The notes under the pieces: model-generated | Database searches by the model: none | What the model saw: the letters and a program-made list of their open reading frames with translations, nothing else | What the model was told of the DNA's origin: nothing | Program-made: the position numbers and the translations under genes | Shown: one piece after another, positions 8,816-16,453 of the stretch | Position numbering within the stretch: the stretch's first letter is position 1 | Layout: the number at the start of each line of letters is the position of its first letter | Assembly (NCBI RefSeq): GCF_000971175.1 | Contig: NZ_BBLY01000004.1 | Location: 244,298 to 308,297 of the forward strand | DNA from: Demequina pelophila | GTDB taxonomy: Bacteria; Actinomycetota; Actinomycetes; Actinomycetales; Demequinaceae | DNA: 64,000 bases | Reading direction: 5' to 3'

Positions 8816-9433
8816 CTACCGGGGCAGGTCGAGCACCCGCGCGGGGGTGATGACCATGGACACGCCCAGGTCGTGCCGCTCGCGCGGCAGGGGCTCCTCG
8901 CGCACCTCGTTGTCGAAGGTGAGGGCGATGATGGGGATCTCCTCGCGCGACTCGGTGAGCGCGCGGTCGTACCAGCCGCCGCCCTGACCCAGGCGCGTCC
9001 CCGCGAGGTCCACGGCGAGCGCGGGCACCACGATGACCTCCGCATCGGCGAGCGCGTGCGGCGCGAGGAAGGGTCCGCTGGGCTCCGGCGGGCGGCCGGG
9101 CGCGCGCTCGACCAGGTCCTCGGGTCCCTGGTAGCGGCCCCATCCGCGCTGCAGCCCGTCGCCCAGCATGGGGATGAGCACCTCGATGCCGCGCCGGTGG
9201 AGCGCCTCGATGAGGGGGTAGGTGCCCGGCTCGTGGGGACGCGACGCGTAGACGGAGACGCAGTCGGCGTCCGCGACGGCCGGCAGCCCCAGCACGCGGT
9301 CGCGCAGGGCCAGCGCGTGCTCGTGGAGGCGGCGCTCGCTGCGCTGGAGCCGCTCATGCCGGATGGTCGCGCGCAGCGCGGCCTTGGCATCGCTCGGGTC
9401 GGGGGCTCGGAGGGTGCCCTCGGTCGGCGTCAT
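8816..9433 (-). CDS. 5-formyltetrahydrofolate cyclo-ligase family protein
   Basis: A 205-residue member of the family that converts 5-formyl-THF to 5,10-methenyl-THF with ATP. Visible marks are KAALRATIRHERL at the N terminus (substrate/ATP-binding basic helix), the core strands ending in IVVPALAVD, and the nucleotide-loop RLGQGGGWYDR near the C terminus. Two ATGs are possible, at 9442 and 9433. The second is chosen because CACAAT lies seven bases before it, and that putative -10 overlaps the first ATG, which would then not be transcribed. The gene diverges from moeA over a 67-bp A+T-richer gap. Folate recycling is the likely role. Confidence 0.86.
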   Translation of the reverse strand: MTPTEGTLRAPDPSDAKAALRATIRHERLQRSERRLHEHALALRDRVLGLPAVADADCVSVYASRPHEPGTYPLIEALHRRGIEVLIPMLGDGLQRGWGRYQGPEDLVERAPGRPPEPSGPFLAPHALADAEVIVVPALAVDLAGTRLGQGGGWYDRALTESREEIPIIALTFDNEVREEPLPRERHDLGVSMVITPARVLDLPR

Positions 9434-9440
9434 GCTGTCC

Positions 9441-9446
9441 ATTGTG
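9441..9446 (-). promoter_or_regulatory. -10 element CACAAT of the cyclo-ligase gene
   Basis: CACAAT on the minus strand, seven bases before the ATG at 9433; decides the start choice for this gene. Confidence 0.4.
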
Positions 9447-9464
9447 CCAAAGGTTGGTAAATCT

Positions 9465-9494
9465 TTGTTCCTCCGCGCGGCATGTCCCTACTCT
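9465..9494 (+). promoter_or_regulatory. Promoter of moeA/glp, TTGTTC-N18-TACTCT
   Basis: A -35-like TTGTTC (9465-9470) and a -10 TACTCT (9489-9494) with 18-base spacing. The -10 ends six bases before the ATG at 9501, so the mRNA is predicted to be leaderless. Confidence 0.6.
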
Positions 9495-9500
9495 CATCGC

Positions 9501-10736
9501 ATGACCGCTCCCGTCGACCACGGCGCCGCGCGTGCCCTCAAGGACCATCGCGAGACCGTGGAGCGGGCGCTCGCCCCCATCCCGGCGCTGTCCGTGCTCG
9601 CGGGCGACGCCGCCGGCGCGGTCCTCGCCGACGACCTGGTGGCGGACCGGCCGCTCCCCGCCGTCGACGTGGCCGCGTGGGACGGCTACGCGGTCGCCGC
9701 CGCGGACGTGGCCCAGGCCCCCGCCCGCCTGCCCGTCGCGCACGACGTGTCCTTCTCCGACCGCGGCCCGCGCCGCCACCTGCCCGGCACCGCCGCCCGC
9801 GTCGCCTCGGGCATGACCATGCCGACCGGGGCCGATGCGGTGGTCCCCCTCGCCGCCACCGACGAGGGCGTGCCGCGGGTCGAGCTCCGCGCCGCGGTCG
9901 CGCCGGGGGAGGGCGTGCGTCCCGCGGGGCACGACGCGTCGGCCGGGCAGGTTCTCATCCCCGCCGGGCGGCGCCTGGGCGGGCGGGAGATCGCGCTCGC
10001 CGCCGCGCTGGGCCAGTCCCGGCTGCGGGTGCGGCCGGTGCCGCGCGTGGTCGTGCTGGCCGTCGGCTCGGAGCTGGTCGACGCGGGCTCGGGCCGCCAC
10101 GGCGTCCCCGAGCAGACCGCCCACCTCATCGCCGTCGCCGCGCGCACCGCCGGCGCCCAGGCCTATCGCGTGGGACCCGTGGGCGACGACCGCCAGGCCC
10201 TGCGCACCGCGATCGAGGACCAGCTGGTCCGCGCGGACCTGCTCATCCTCACCGGCGGGCTGTCCGCGGGCAGCCACGACACGGTGCTGGCGGTGCTGCG
10301 CTCGCTGGGGACGGTGGACGATGCGCGGCTCGCCTTCGCCCCGGGCCCCCACCACGCGTTCGCGATGCTGGGCGACCCCGAGGTGCGCGAGGTGCCCGCC
10401 ATCGCGCTGCCGGGCTCGCCGGTCGCCGCGGCGCTGGGCTTCGAGGCCTACGTCCGCTCGGCGCTGCGGCGCATGTGCGGATTCACGGAGACGGTCCGCC
10501 CGGGCGTGCGCGCCCGCGTGGACCGCGGCTTCGACTCGCCCGCGGGCGTGGTCCAGGCCGTGCCCGTGGCGCTGGGGCTCGACGGCGCCGGCGCCATCAC
10601 CGCCTCGGTCGTGGGCGATCCCGGTGCCGTGCCGCTGTCCGCGCTGGGCATGGCCGACGGCATCGCCTGGGTCGAGCCGGGCGCGACCCGCGTCGAGGCG
10701 GGGGAGACGCTGCGCTGCTCCGTCTGGGACGACTGA
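9501..10736 (+). CDS. MoeA/gephyrin-like protein (molybdopterin molybdenumtransferase or Glp cell-division protein)
   Basis: A 411-residue MoeA-fold protein. Markers in order: AWDGYA near residue 59 (usually MDGYA), MPTGADAVV, GVRPAGHDA, the MoCF-domain strand VVVLAVGSELVD, LTGGLSAGSHD, and LPGSP (usually LPGNP) before the C-terminal beta-barrel. In the molybdenum pathway MoeA inserts molybdate into molybdopterin. In Corynebacterium the paralogue Glp instead binds FtsZ and the membrane receptor GLPR. Here the gene is followed by a GNAT gene and a SepX/GLPR-like gene, and no other cofactor-synthesis gene is in the window, so the Glp role is favoured. ATG 9501 is leaderless; an earlier ATG at 9363 lies in the divergent gene. 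Confidence 0.88.
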   Translation: MTAPVDHGAARALKDHRETVERALAPIPALSVLAGDAAGAVLADDLVADRPLPAVDVAAWDGYAVAAADVAQAPARLPVAHDVSFSDRGPRRHLPGTAARVASGMTMPTGADAVVPLAATDEGVPRVELRAAVAPGEGVRPAGHDASAGQVLIPAGRRLGGREIALAAALGQSRLRVRPVPRVVVLAVGSELVDAGSGRHGVPEQTAHLIAVAARTAGAQAYRVGPVGDDRQALRTAIEDQLVRADLLILTGGLSAGSHDTVLAVLRSLGTVDDARLAFAPGPHHAFAMLGDPEVREVPAIALPGSPVAAALGFEAYVRSALRRMCGFTETVRPGVRARVDRGFDSPAGVVQAVPVALGLDGAGAITASVVGDPGAVPLSALGMADGIAWVEPGATRVEAGETLRCSVWDD

Positions 10737-10737
10737 C

Positions 10738-11319
10738 ATGGACGGGCCCTCCTTCGGCGACGTGCTCGAGCGGGGGCCGCTGCGGCTGCGGCCGATGCGC
10801 CGCCGCGACGAGCGCGAGTGGCGCGAGCTGCGCGCGCGCAACGCCGACTGGCTGCGGCCCTGGGAGGCGACCCCGCCCGCGGGAGGCGAGGCGCTCGGCT
10901 TCGGCGCGCTCGTGCGGCTCGAGCGCCGTCAGCGCCGCGAGCGTTCCGCGCTCGGGCTCGTCATGGAGGTCGACGGCGCGCTCGCGGGCCGCGTGGTGCT
11001 CGCCGGGATCGAGTGGGGCGCCCAGCGCTCCGCGATGCTGGGCTACTGGATCGACCGCGACCTCGCCGGCCGCGCGCTCGCGCCCCGCGCGGCGGCGATG
11101 ATCTGCGCGCACGGCTTCGACCTGGGGCTTCACCGGATCGAGCTCGCCACCCGGCCCGACAACTCCGCGAGCCGGAGGGTCGCGCAGAAGCTGGGATTCA
11201 CCTCCGAGGGCGTGCGTCGCAGGTACCTCCACGTCGACGGGCAGTGGCGCGACCACGAGGTGTTCGCGCGGATCGCGGACGAGCCGCGCATCGGCCCTTT
11301 CTGGGACCCGGGTTCCTGA
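10738..11319 (+). CDS. RimJ/RimL-type GNAT N-acetyltransferase
   Basis: A 193-residue GNAT protein beginning one base after the moeA/glp stop. It shows the RimJ pattern: LRLRPMRRRDEREW at the N terminus, an acceptor-side GYWIDRDLAGRALAPRA loop (acetyl-CoA pyrophosphate binding, near residues 101-117), then LHRIELATRPDNSASRRVAQKLGF and a C-terminal RRRYLHVDGQWRDHEVFA. Known members acetylate N termini of ribosomal proteins; the target here is unknown. Same transcript as moeA/glp, no separate promoter seen. The family and position in this cluster are common in actinobacteria. Confidence 0.88.
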   Translation: MDGPSFGDVLERGPLRLRPMRRRDEREWRELRARNADWLRPWEATPPAGGEALGFGALVRLERRQRRERSALGLVMEVDGALAGRVVLAGIEWGAQRSAMLGYWIDRDLAGRALAPRAAAMICAHGFDLGLHRIELATRPDNSASRRVAQKLGFTSEGVRRRYLHVDGQWRDHEVFARIADEPRIGPFWDPGS

Positions 11320-11359
11320 CACGCCGCGCGCGGTGCGGCCCGAACGCGCGCGTGCATCG

Positions 11360-11365
11360 TAGCGT
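11360..11365 (+). promoter_or_regulatory. -10 element TAGCGT, leaderless start
   Basis: TAGCGT ends six bases before the ATG at 11372, giving this gene its own leaderless promoter besides any read-through. Confidence 0.5.
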
Positions 11366-11371
11366 CGTGCC

Positions 11372-12355
11372 ATGCCTCCCGCTGGACTCCTCGCGATCAT
11401 CGCTCTCGGAATGGTGCTCGCGTACGTGATCCCCCAGCGGATCAAGGAGCGCTCCGACTACGCCCTGGTGCGGACCGAGGACCGGTTCAGCGCCGAGATG
11501 CGGGTCATCCGCACCACCGCCGAGCGCCTCGAGAAGCCCGCCGCCCGCCCGTCGACGGACACCGGCGAGAACCCGCTGCTGGTGACCGGCGCGGCCCGCG
11601 CCTCGATCGTGGGCCTGGGGGCCGACGCGATGTCGCGCCCCACCGGACCCATCGACCGCGCCGCCGCCGCCGCCCAGCGCCAGCGCCTGTCGATGCACCA
11701 CGACCGTGCCGCCACGCTCGCCGAGCGCCGCGCGCAGGCGCGCCGCCGGGGCCGCGTGGCCCTGGGAGCGCTCGCCCTCACCGTCGCCGCCTGGGTGTCC
11801 GTGCTCGTCGCGCCGGTTCCCGCCTTCGTGGGCGCCATCGCCACCGCGCTGCTCGCCGGCGTGGTCGCCGCGGGTGCCCGCGCCGCGGCCGCCCAGCGCC
11901 GCGTCGACGCCCGTCTCGCCCTGGTCGCCCGCGAGGTGGAGGCCGCCGCCACCGCCACGCAGGCGCTGCGCAAGGTCTCCCGCGAGCGCGCCGCCGGCCG
12001 TCACGCCGAGCCCTCGGACGTCGAGACCCAGGCCATCAAGATCGTCACCTCCGCGGACATCGCGCCGCTGTCGGTGCCCTCGCCCGTGGTGGCGGAGCCC
12101 GTGGGCGCTCCCGCCGTCACCGCGTCCGCGCCCGTCGAGGAGTCCGCCGCGTGGAGCCCGCGCGAGATGCCGCTCCCCGCCTACACGCTCAAGGCCGAGG
12201 TCAAGCCCGGCCAGGCCCGCCCGCTCGACACGGGCGACATCGCCGCCGCGTCCTACCGCGCGCCCGCCGAGGAGGACGCCTCCGAGGCCGCGGCCTCCGA
12301 CGCGACGGGCTCGCTCGACGCGATCCTCGCGCGCCGCAAGTCCCGCACCGCGTAG
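11372..12355 (+). CDS. SepX/GLPR-like membrane protein
   Basis: A 327-residue protein with one N-terminal membrane segment (LLAIIALGMVLAYVIP, residues 5-20) followed by a basic linker, and a hydrophobic hairpin of two further segments near 131-175, then a long Ala/Pro-rich acidic cytoplasmic tail. The pattern of YVIPQRIKER-D---- followed by RF-AEMRVIR close to the N terminus is typical of actinobacterial SepX (Streptomyces) and GLPR (Corynebacterium), which organise division septa. The gene lies two genes after the MoeA/Glp homologue, as in those systems. Assignment rests on topology, motif and synteny, not on an alignment. It ends 22 bp from the convergent glycosyltransferase gene. Confidence 0.7.
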   Translation: MPPAGLLAIIALGMVLAYVIPQRIKERSDYALVRTEDRFSAEMRVIRTTAERLEKPAARPSTDTGENPLLVTGAARASIVGLGADAMSRPTGPIDRAAAAAQRQRLSMHHDRAATLAERRAQARRRGRVALGALALTVAAWVSVLVAPVPAFVGAIATALLAGVVAAGARAAAAQRRVDARLALVAREVEAAATATQALRKVSRERAAGRHAEPSDVETQAIKIVTSADIAPLSVPSPVVAEPVGAPAVTASAPVEESAAWSPREMPLPAYTLKAEVKPGQARPLDTGDIAAASYRAPAEEDASEAAASDATGSLDAILARRKSRTA

Positions 12356-12377
12356 GCGCGGGACGGCGCCGCCGCCC

Positions 12378-13706
12378 CTAGACCCGCACGCGCCGCGGGC
12401 TCGCGATGAGGGCCGGCTGCGCGGCCGGGTGCACGGCACGGGTGAGACGCTCGAACAGCAGGTCGAACACATTCACGCGGTCGAACTGCATCGCGTGCTC
12501 GCGCGCCCGGCCCTGCCACCACTCGCGCTCGGCGGGGTCCAGCCCCGCGACGCACGCGTTGAGGGCCACGGTGATCGCGGAGGGGTCGCCGGACGGCACC
12601 ACCACGGCCGTGTCGCCCACGGCCTCGAGGATGCCCCCGGTGTCGCACGTGATGACGGGCCCGCCGCCGGCGAGCATCTTCTCCACCAGGGCGATGCCGA
12701 AGGTCTCGGTGAACTCGGGCGCCGGCCGGGACGGCAGGGCGTACGCCGAGCAGCCCGCCATGAGGTGCGGCTTCTCCTCGTCGCCCACGTCGTCGAGGAA
12801 CACGATGCGGTCCGCGGCGGACGTGGCCGCCGCGAGGGCACGGAAGTGCTCGCGGTCCGGCCCGCGCCCCGCGACCACCAGGGTCTGGGAGATGCACGCC
12901 TCCGACGCCGCGAAGCCGCGGATCAGGTCGTCGACGCCCTTGGCCCTCTGGAGGCGGGACAGGTACAGCACGTAGCCGCCGGGCTCGAGCCCGCGGGCCG
13001 CCAGCACGCGCGCGGTCTCGGACTCCGGCAGCCCCAGGTACGCGGACGTGTCGATCGCGGGATAGGAGATCTCCACGCGCTTCTCGCACTGCGCGGCGAA
13101 GGCGGTGCCGTACAGCGCGTCCAGCTCCGCGGCGGACTCGACGATGACCTTCTTGGTGTACTCCGACACCGCGACGCACAGGTCCTGCGAGAGGTAGTTC
13201 GCGAGCACCGCGGCGGCCGCGCCGAACTCGCCGTGGTCGACGGCCGAGCGCACCACCTCGGTGACGTCCGAGCCGACCGCCTCGGCGATCGTGGTGACCC
13301 GCACCGGCAGGCCGGTCGAGCGCGCGATGCGCAGCGCATCGGCCACCGCCGTGGTGTGCGGGTGGAGGTACAGGGACATCGCGACGGTGGGCACGCCGTC
13401 GGTGAACAGCTCGACCAGGCGCCCGGTCATGCCCGCCAGGTAGCGGCCGTCGGGGATCTTGTAGCCGCCCACGGGGCCGGGCCGCTCGACGACGATCCCG
13501 GGGGAGTAGGGCAGCACGCTCTCCATGGGCTTGAGCGGCAGGCCGGACTCCTCGAGCCGGTCCAGGGGCCAGGTGACGATGCGCACCTCGTCGAAGCCGC
13601 GCGTGAGCGCCACCTCGGCCAGGTTGCGCGCCTCGGAGCTATGGCCGCAGATCACGGGATCCGCGCGCACGATGATGACCAGTCGACGGTCGATCGGTGA
13701 GTTCAT
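12378..13706 (-). CDS. Glycosyltransferase family 4/1 protein (GT-B fold)
   Basis: A 442-residue predicted cytoplasmic glycosyltransferase. The C-terminal half shows the GT4 signatures: LYLSRLQRAKGVDDLI, a VVAGRGPD strand, and ETFGIALVEKMLAGGGPV, where the two glutamates form the E-x7-E motif, followed by DTGGILEAVG. The N-terminal half starts RRLVIIVRADPVICGHSSEARNLA, an acceptor-domain strand and loop. ATG 13706 is preceded by GAGAGGAG. It starts 12 bp after the stop of the GH92 mannosidase gene, so the two form an operon; a nucleotide-sugar-dependent mannosyl or glucosyl transfer is inferred. Donor and acceptor are unknown. Confidence 0.85.
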   Translation of the reverse strand: MNSPIDRRLVIIVRADPVICGHSSEARNLAEVALTRGFDEVRIVTWPLDRLEESGLPLKPMESVLPYSPGIVVERPGPVGGYKIPDGRYLAGMTGRLVELFTDGVPTVAMSLYLHPHTTAVADALRIARSTGLPVRVTTIAEAVGSDVTEVVRSAVDHGEFGAAAAVLANYLSQDLCVAVSEYTKKVIVESAAELDALYGTAFAAQCEKRVEISYPAIDTSAYLGLPESETARVLAARGLEPGGYVLYLSRLQRAKGVDDLIRGFAASEACISQTLVVAGRGPDREHFRALAAATSAADRIVFLDDVGDEEKPHLMAGCSAYALPSRPAPEFTETFGIALVEKMLAGGGPVITCDTGGILEAVGDTAVVVPSGDPSAITVALNACVAGLDPAEREWWQGRAREHAMQFDRVNVFDLLFERLTRAVHPAAQPALIASPRRVRV

Positions 13707-13717
13707 CTCGACTCCTC

Positions 13718-15928
13718 TCACGGGAGCAGGCCCAGGGTGGGGCGGGGGGTGGAAGGGGGACGCCGGTCGCGTCCCCAGTCGCTCGGGCTGTCGCCGAGCA
13801 CGAATCGGAGCTCCCCTCCCAGGTGGAGCTCGGATCCGGCGATCCAGGACGACTCGACGGGCGACCCGTCGAGCGTGACGGACCGGACGTACTGCGCCGG
13901 GCCGCCGCGGCGGGGCTCGGTGAAGCCCTCGCAGACGATGTGAAGTTCTCCGCGTGCCATCCGCATCCGCGCCGATGCGAAGGCCGGGGGATGGAGCAGG
14001 AAGATGTTCTGCCCCGCCACGGGGAAGAGCCCCAGGGAGGCCCAGACGTACCACGACGATAACCCGCCGGAGTCGTCGTTTCCAGGAAGTCCCCCGCGCC
14101 CGGGGCCGAACTGCTGGTGGACGATGTGATGGACCACCTCCGCGGTCCGGTCCGGCCGTCCCGCGTAGTGGTAGGCCCACGGGGCCTCCATGTCCGGCTC
14201 GTTGTTGAGGCCCTCGAAGCGGCCGAGCGCGTAGCCCGCCGCCATCTCCGCGGAGGCGGGGCGCTCGCCCGGCTGGACCACCGCATCGGCCCCGAACCCG
14301 AAGAAGGCGTCGAGCAGCGCGACGAAGCGCGCGTCGCCGCCGGCCAGCGCGATGCGGGCGCGCATGTCGTGCATGAGGCGGAACGAGTAGTTGTACTTGG
14401 TGCCCTCGTAGTAGGTGGAGTCGCGCAGCAGGCCGGTCTCCGGGTCGAAGGCGTTGACCCAGCGCCCGGCCAGGTCGACGTTCTCGTTGACCAGCGCCCG
14501 GTCGCCCAGCATCTCCGCGATGACGCCGGCGCACCAGTAGCCGAACGACAGGTCCAGGGTGTGGCTCATGGGCTGCGCGTAGCCCTGCAGCAGATACTCC
14601 TCGCCGTAACTGCGGCGCAGGTCCGTCTGCATGTGCACCAGCGCCCAGTCCCAGTCGATGCCGCCCAGGCCCAGGTGCGCGAGGTCCGCGAGCAGCGGGT
14701 GCAGCAGCGCGGAGCCCTGGCGGGAGAAGCGGTCCGAGCCGCGCGCCATGCGGTACCCGATGGGCAGGTTGCCCTCCTGCTCGCCGATCGACAGCATCGC
14801 ATTGGCGAACTCGACCGCCCGGTGGGGCAGCAGCGCCGTGAGCAGGGGCAGCTGCGTGCGATAGATGTCCCACATGGTCGACACGTCGAAGACGAACGGG
14901 CCGCGCTGGGTCCAGAACGGGCTTTCGTCGGGGGCGAAGCACGGCTTGATGAGCGAGTGGTACAGCGCGGTGGCGAACACCTGCCGCCGCTCGTCGTCGT
15001 CGGTCTCCACCTGGACGGCCTCGAAGAGGTGGCGCCACTGCTCGCGGGTGCTGGCGTGGCGGGACTGGAAGGAGCCCAGCTCGCCCATGTCCTTGTGGAG
15101 GTTGCGCCTGGCCTGCTCGACCCCGCGCAGGGAGAAGCCGATGCGCAGCTCGACGGCCTCGCCCTCCTCCGCCGTGCCGGCCCAGATGAGGCCGAAGGGG
15201 CGCACCGTCGTGGGGCGGATCGAGTCCAGGTCGAGCCGCGTGCCGGCGGGCATGAGGCGGCGGTCGTACCAGAGCATCTGGCGCCACTGCTCCGCGTCGC
15301 ACTCCATGTAGACCGCGAGCGGCACGCCCTCGACCACGATCTCGCCCTGCGCGATCCCGGGCTCGACCCACTCGAGGCTCGCGCGCAGCGGCAGCGTCCC
15401 TCCGTAGGGGATCTCGAGGCCGCCGGTGGAGAAGTCGACGACGATGCGCGCGTTGGGGTGCGCGGGGAAGCGGTAGCGGTGGATCACGGACTTGGGGCCG
15501 GCGGTGAGCTCCGCCTCGATGCCGTTGTCCAGGGTCGCGGCGTAGTAGCCGGGTCGGGCGGACTCCTCCTCGAGGCCCCAGAAGCGGTCGAGCTCGTCGA
15601 GCGGCTCGACCATGGGCGTGACGCGGAAGTAGTTGTAGTACTTGCGGATGGCGCCGGTGCCCGACTGCTGGAAGTGCGTGAAGCCGGACGCGACGGGGCC
15701 CTCGTGGAGGCGCGTGGGCACGCCCTCCGTCGACAGGTCGTAGAGGCCGTAGCCCGTGGGATAGCCGCCCGAGTACGCGCACGCGGACACCATGCCCAGC
15801 GGGTAGCAGGCGCCCGGGTGCGTGTTGCCCACCTGCGGCTTGGGCCACCACCACGCGGCCGCGAGGCCGGTCGGGGCAGGCAGGGACGTCGCCTGGGTCC
15901 CGATGAACGGGTCGACGTCGTCATACAT
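13718..15928 (-). CDS. GH92-family alpha-mannosidase, no signal peptide
   Basis: A 736-residue glycoside hydrolase family 92 protein, a calcium-dependent exo-alpha-mannosidase family. Landmarks: DVDPFIGTQ at the N terminus, GNTHPGACYPLGM, the (alpha/alpha)6 domain with FVFDVSTMWDIYRTQLPL and the catalytic-region motif GNDDSGGLSSWYVWASLGLFP near residues 620-640. The chosen ATG 15928 follows GGAGG within 10 bases; a further upstream ATG at 15988 would add 20 unconserved residues. Unlike many secreted GH92 enzymes it has no signal peptide, so it should act on imported mannosides in the cytoplasm. It is the first gene of the operon with the glycosyltransferase. Confidence 0.92.
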   Translation of the reverse strand: MYDDVDPFIGTQATSLPAPTGLAAAWWWPKPQVGNTHPGACYPLGMVSACAYSGGYPTGYGLYDLSTEGVPTRLHEGPVASGFTHFQQSGTGAIRKYYNYFRVTPMVEPLDELDRFWGLEEESARPGYYAATLDNGIEAELTAGPKSVIHRYRFPAHPNARIVVDFSTGGLEIPYGGTLPLRASLEWVEPGIAQGEIVVEGVPLAVYMECDAEQWRQMLWYDRRLMPAGTRLDLDSIRPTTVRPFGLIWAGTAEEGEAVELRIGFSLRGVEQARRNLHKDMGELGSFQSRHASTREQWRHLFEAVQVETDDDERRQVFATALYHSLIKPCFAPDESPFWTQRGPFVFDVSTMWDIYRTQLPLLTALLPHRAVEFANAMLSIGEQEGNLPIGYRMARGSDRFSRQGSALLHPLLADLAHLGLGGIDWDWALVHMQTDLRRSYGEEYLLQGYAQPMSHTLDLSFGYWCAGVIAEMLGDRALVNENVDLAGRWVNAFDPETGLLRDSTYYEGTKYNYSFRLMHDMRARIALAGGDARFVALLDAFFGFGADAVVQPGERPASAEMAAGYALGRFEGLNNEPDMEAPWAYHYAGRPDRTAEVVHHIVHQQFGPGRGGLPGNDDSGGLSSWYVWASLGLFPVAGQNIFLLHPPAFASARMRMARGELHIVCEGFTEPRRGGPAQYVRSVTLDGSPVESSWIAGSELHLGGELRFVLGDSPSDWGRDRRPPSTPRPTLGLLP

Positions 15929-15982
15929 GCCGGCCTCCCTTCCTCCGCTGACGGTAGGCGGGCCGGGTATCGGCACCGTTGC

Positions 15983-15994
15983 CGTCATATGACG
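15983..15994. promoter_or_regulatory. 12-bp perfect palindrome CGTCATATGACG upstream of GH92
   Basis: The palindrome sits 55 bp before the GH92 start codon in a 170-bp intergenic region of lower G+C than its surroundings. It is a plausible operator for a LacI/TetR-type regulator encoded elsewhere; no direct proof. Confidence 0.4.
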
Positions 15995-16010
15995 AACTCT
16001 TTAATAGTGG

Positions 16011-16022
16011 GGGGACGATGCG
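16011..16022 (+). repeat. Dispersed motif GGGGACGATGCG, intergenic copy
   Basis: Exact copy between the GH92 gene and tRNA-Ala. Confidence 0.7.
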
Positions 16023-16057
16023 GTGGCGAGTGGGCCGCGCATCGGTCGAGCGGCGTT

Positions 16058-16086
16058 TTGGCGACTGTCCCGCAAGGTGCTAACCT
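16058..16086 (+). promoter_or_regulatory. tRNA-Ala promoter, TTGGCG-N17-TAACCT
   Basis: A -35 TTGGCG (16058-16063) and a -10 TAACCT (16081-16086) with optimal 17-base spacing, placing the start a few bases before the mature 5' end at 16099. Confidence 0.7.
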
Positions 16087-16098
16087 ATTCCAGCACTT

Positions 16099-16171
16099 GG
16101 GGCTGTGGCGCAGTTGGTAGCGCGTCTCGTTCGCAATGAGAAGGTCAGGGGTTCGATTCCCCTCAGCTCCA
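16099..16171 (+). tRNA. tRNA-Ala (CGC)
   Basis: All four arms fold: acceptor GGGGCTG/CAGCTCC, D-arm GCGC/GCGC, anticodon stem TCTCG/TGAGA with loop TTCGCAA (anticodon CGC, decoding GCG), and T-arm AGGGG-TTCGATT-CCCCT. The discriminator is A and CCA is not encoded. A 14-bp hairpin follows 17 bp downstream. Confidence 0.93.
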
Positions 16172-16187
16172 CTCCAAGTTCCACGTT

Positions 16188-16230
16188 CAACCCCCGACGC
16201 CCGCTGCGGCGCCGGGGGTTGTGTCGTTTC
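16188..16230 (+). terminator. Hairpin terminator after tRNA-Ala
   Basis: CAACCCCCGACGCC (16188-16201) pairs with GGCGCCGGGGGTTG (16208-16221) with one A-C mismatch and a six-base loop, followed by the T-richer TGTCGTTTC. It fits an intrinsic terminator of the tRNA transcript. Confidence 0.75.
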
Positions 16231-16363
16231 CGGGTGCGTGCGCCGGGCCGCGACCGCCGGCCGGCGCCTCATCCGACCTCGCGCAGGATGCGGCGTTTTT
16301 CGGCGGCCCGCGCGCGTTCGCACGGCCCCGGCGCGAATCGGGGCCGTTCGGCGCGAAATCTTG

Positions 16364-16379
16364 CGGACAGTTCTGTCCG
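16364..16379. promoter_or_regulatory. Inverted repeat CGGACAG-TT-CTGTCCG upstream of the lipase gene
   Basis: Seven-base perfect arms around TT, about 75 bp before the lipase start in an A+T-richer stretch. A candidate operator; no promoter with good spacing can be fixed around it. Confidence 0.4.
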
Positions 16380-16453
16380 GAACCCCCTGGACAATCCGGT
16401 AAAACCCCACGTAGCGTCCGAAATGCCAGACAACAACTCAAGATGGAGGCTCC

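Noticed and set aside
9501-10736. Molybdopterin cofactor gene cluster
   Set aside because: No moaA, moaC, mobA or molybdate transporter genes are near, and the gene order fits the division module better.
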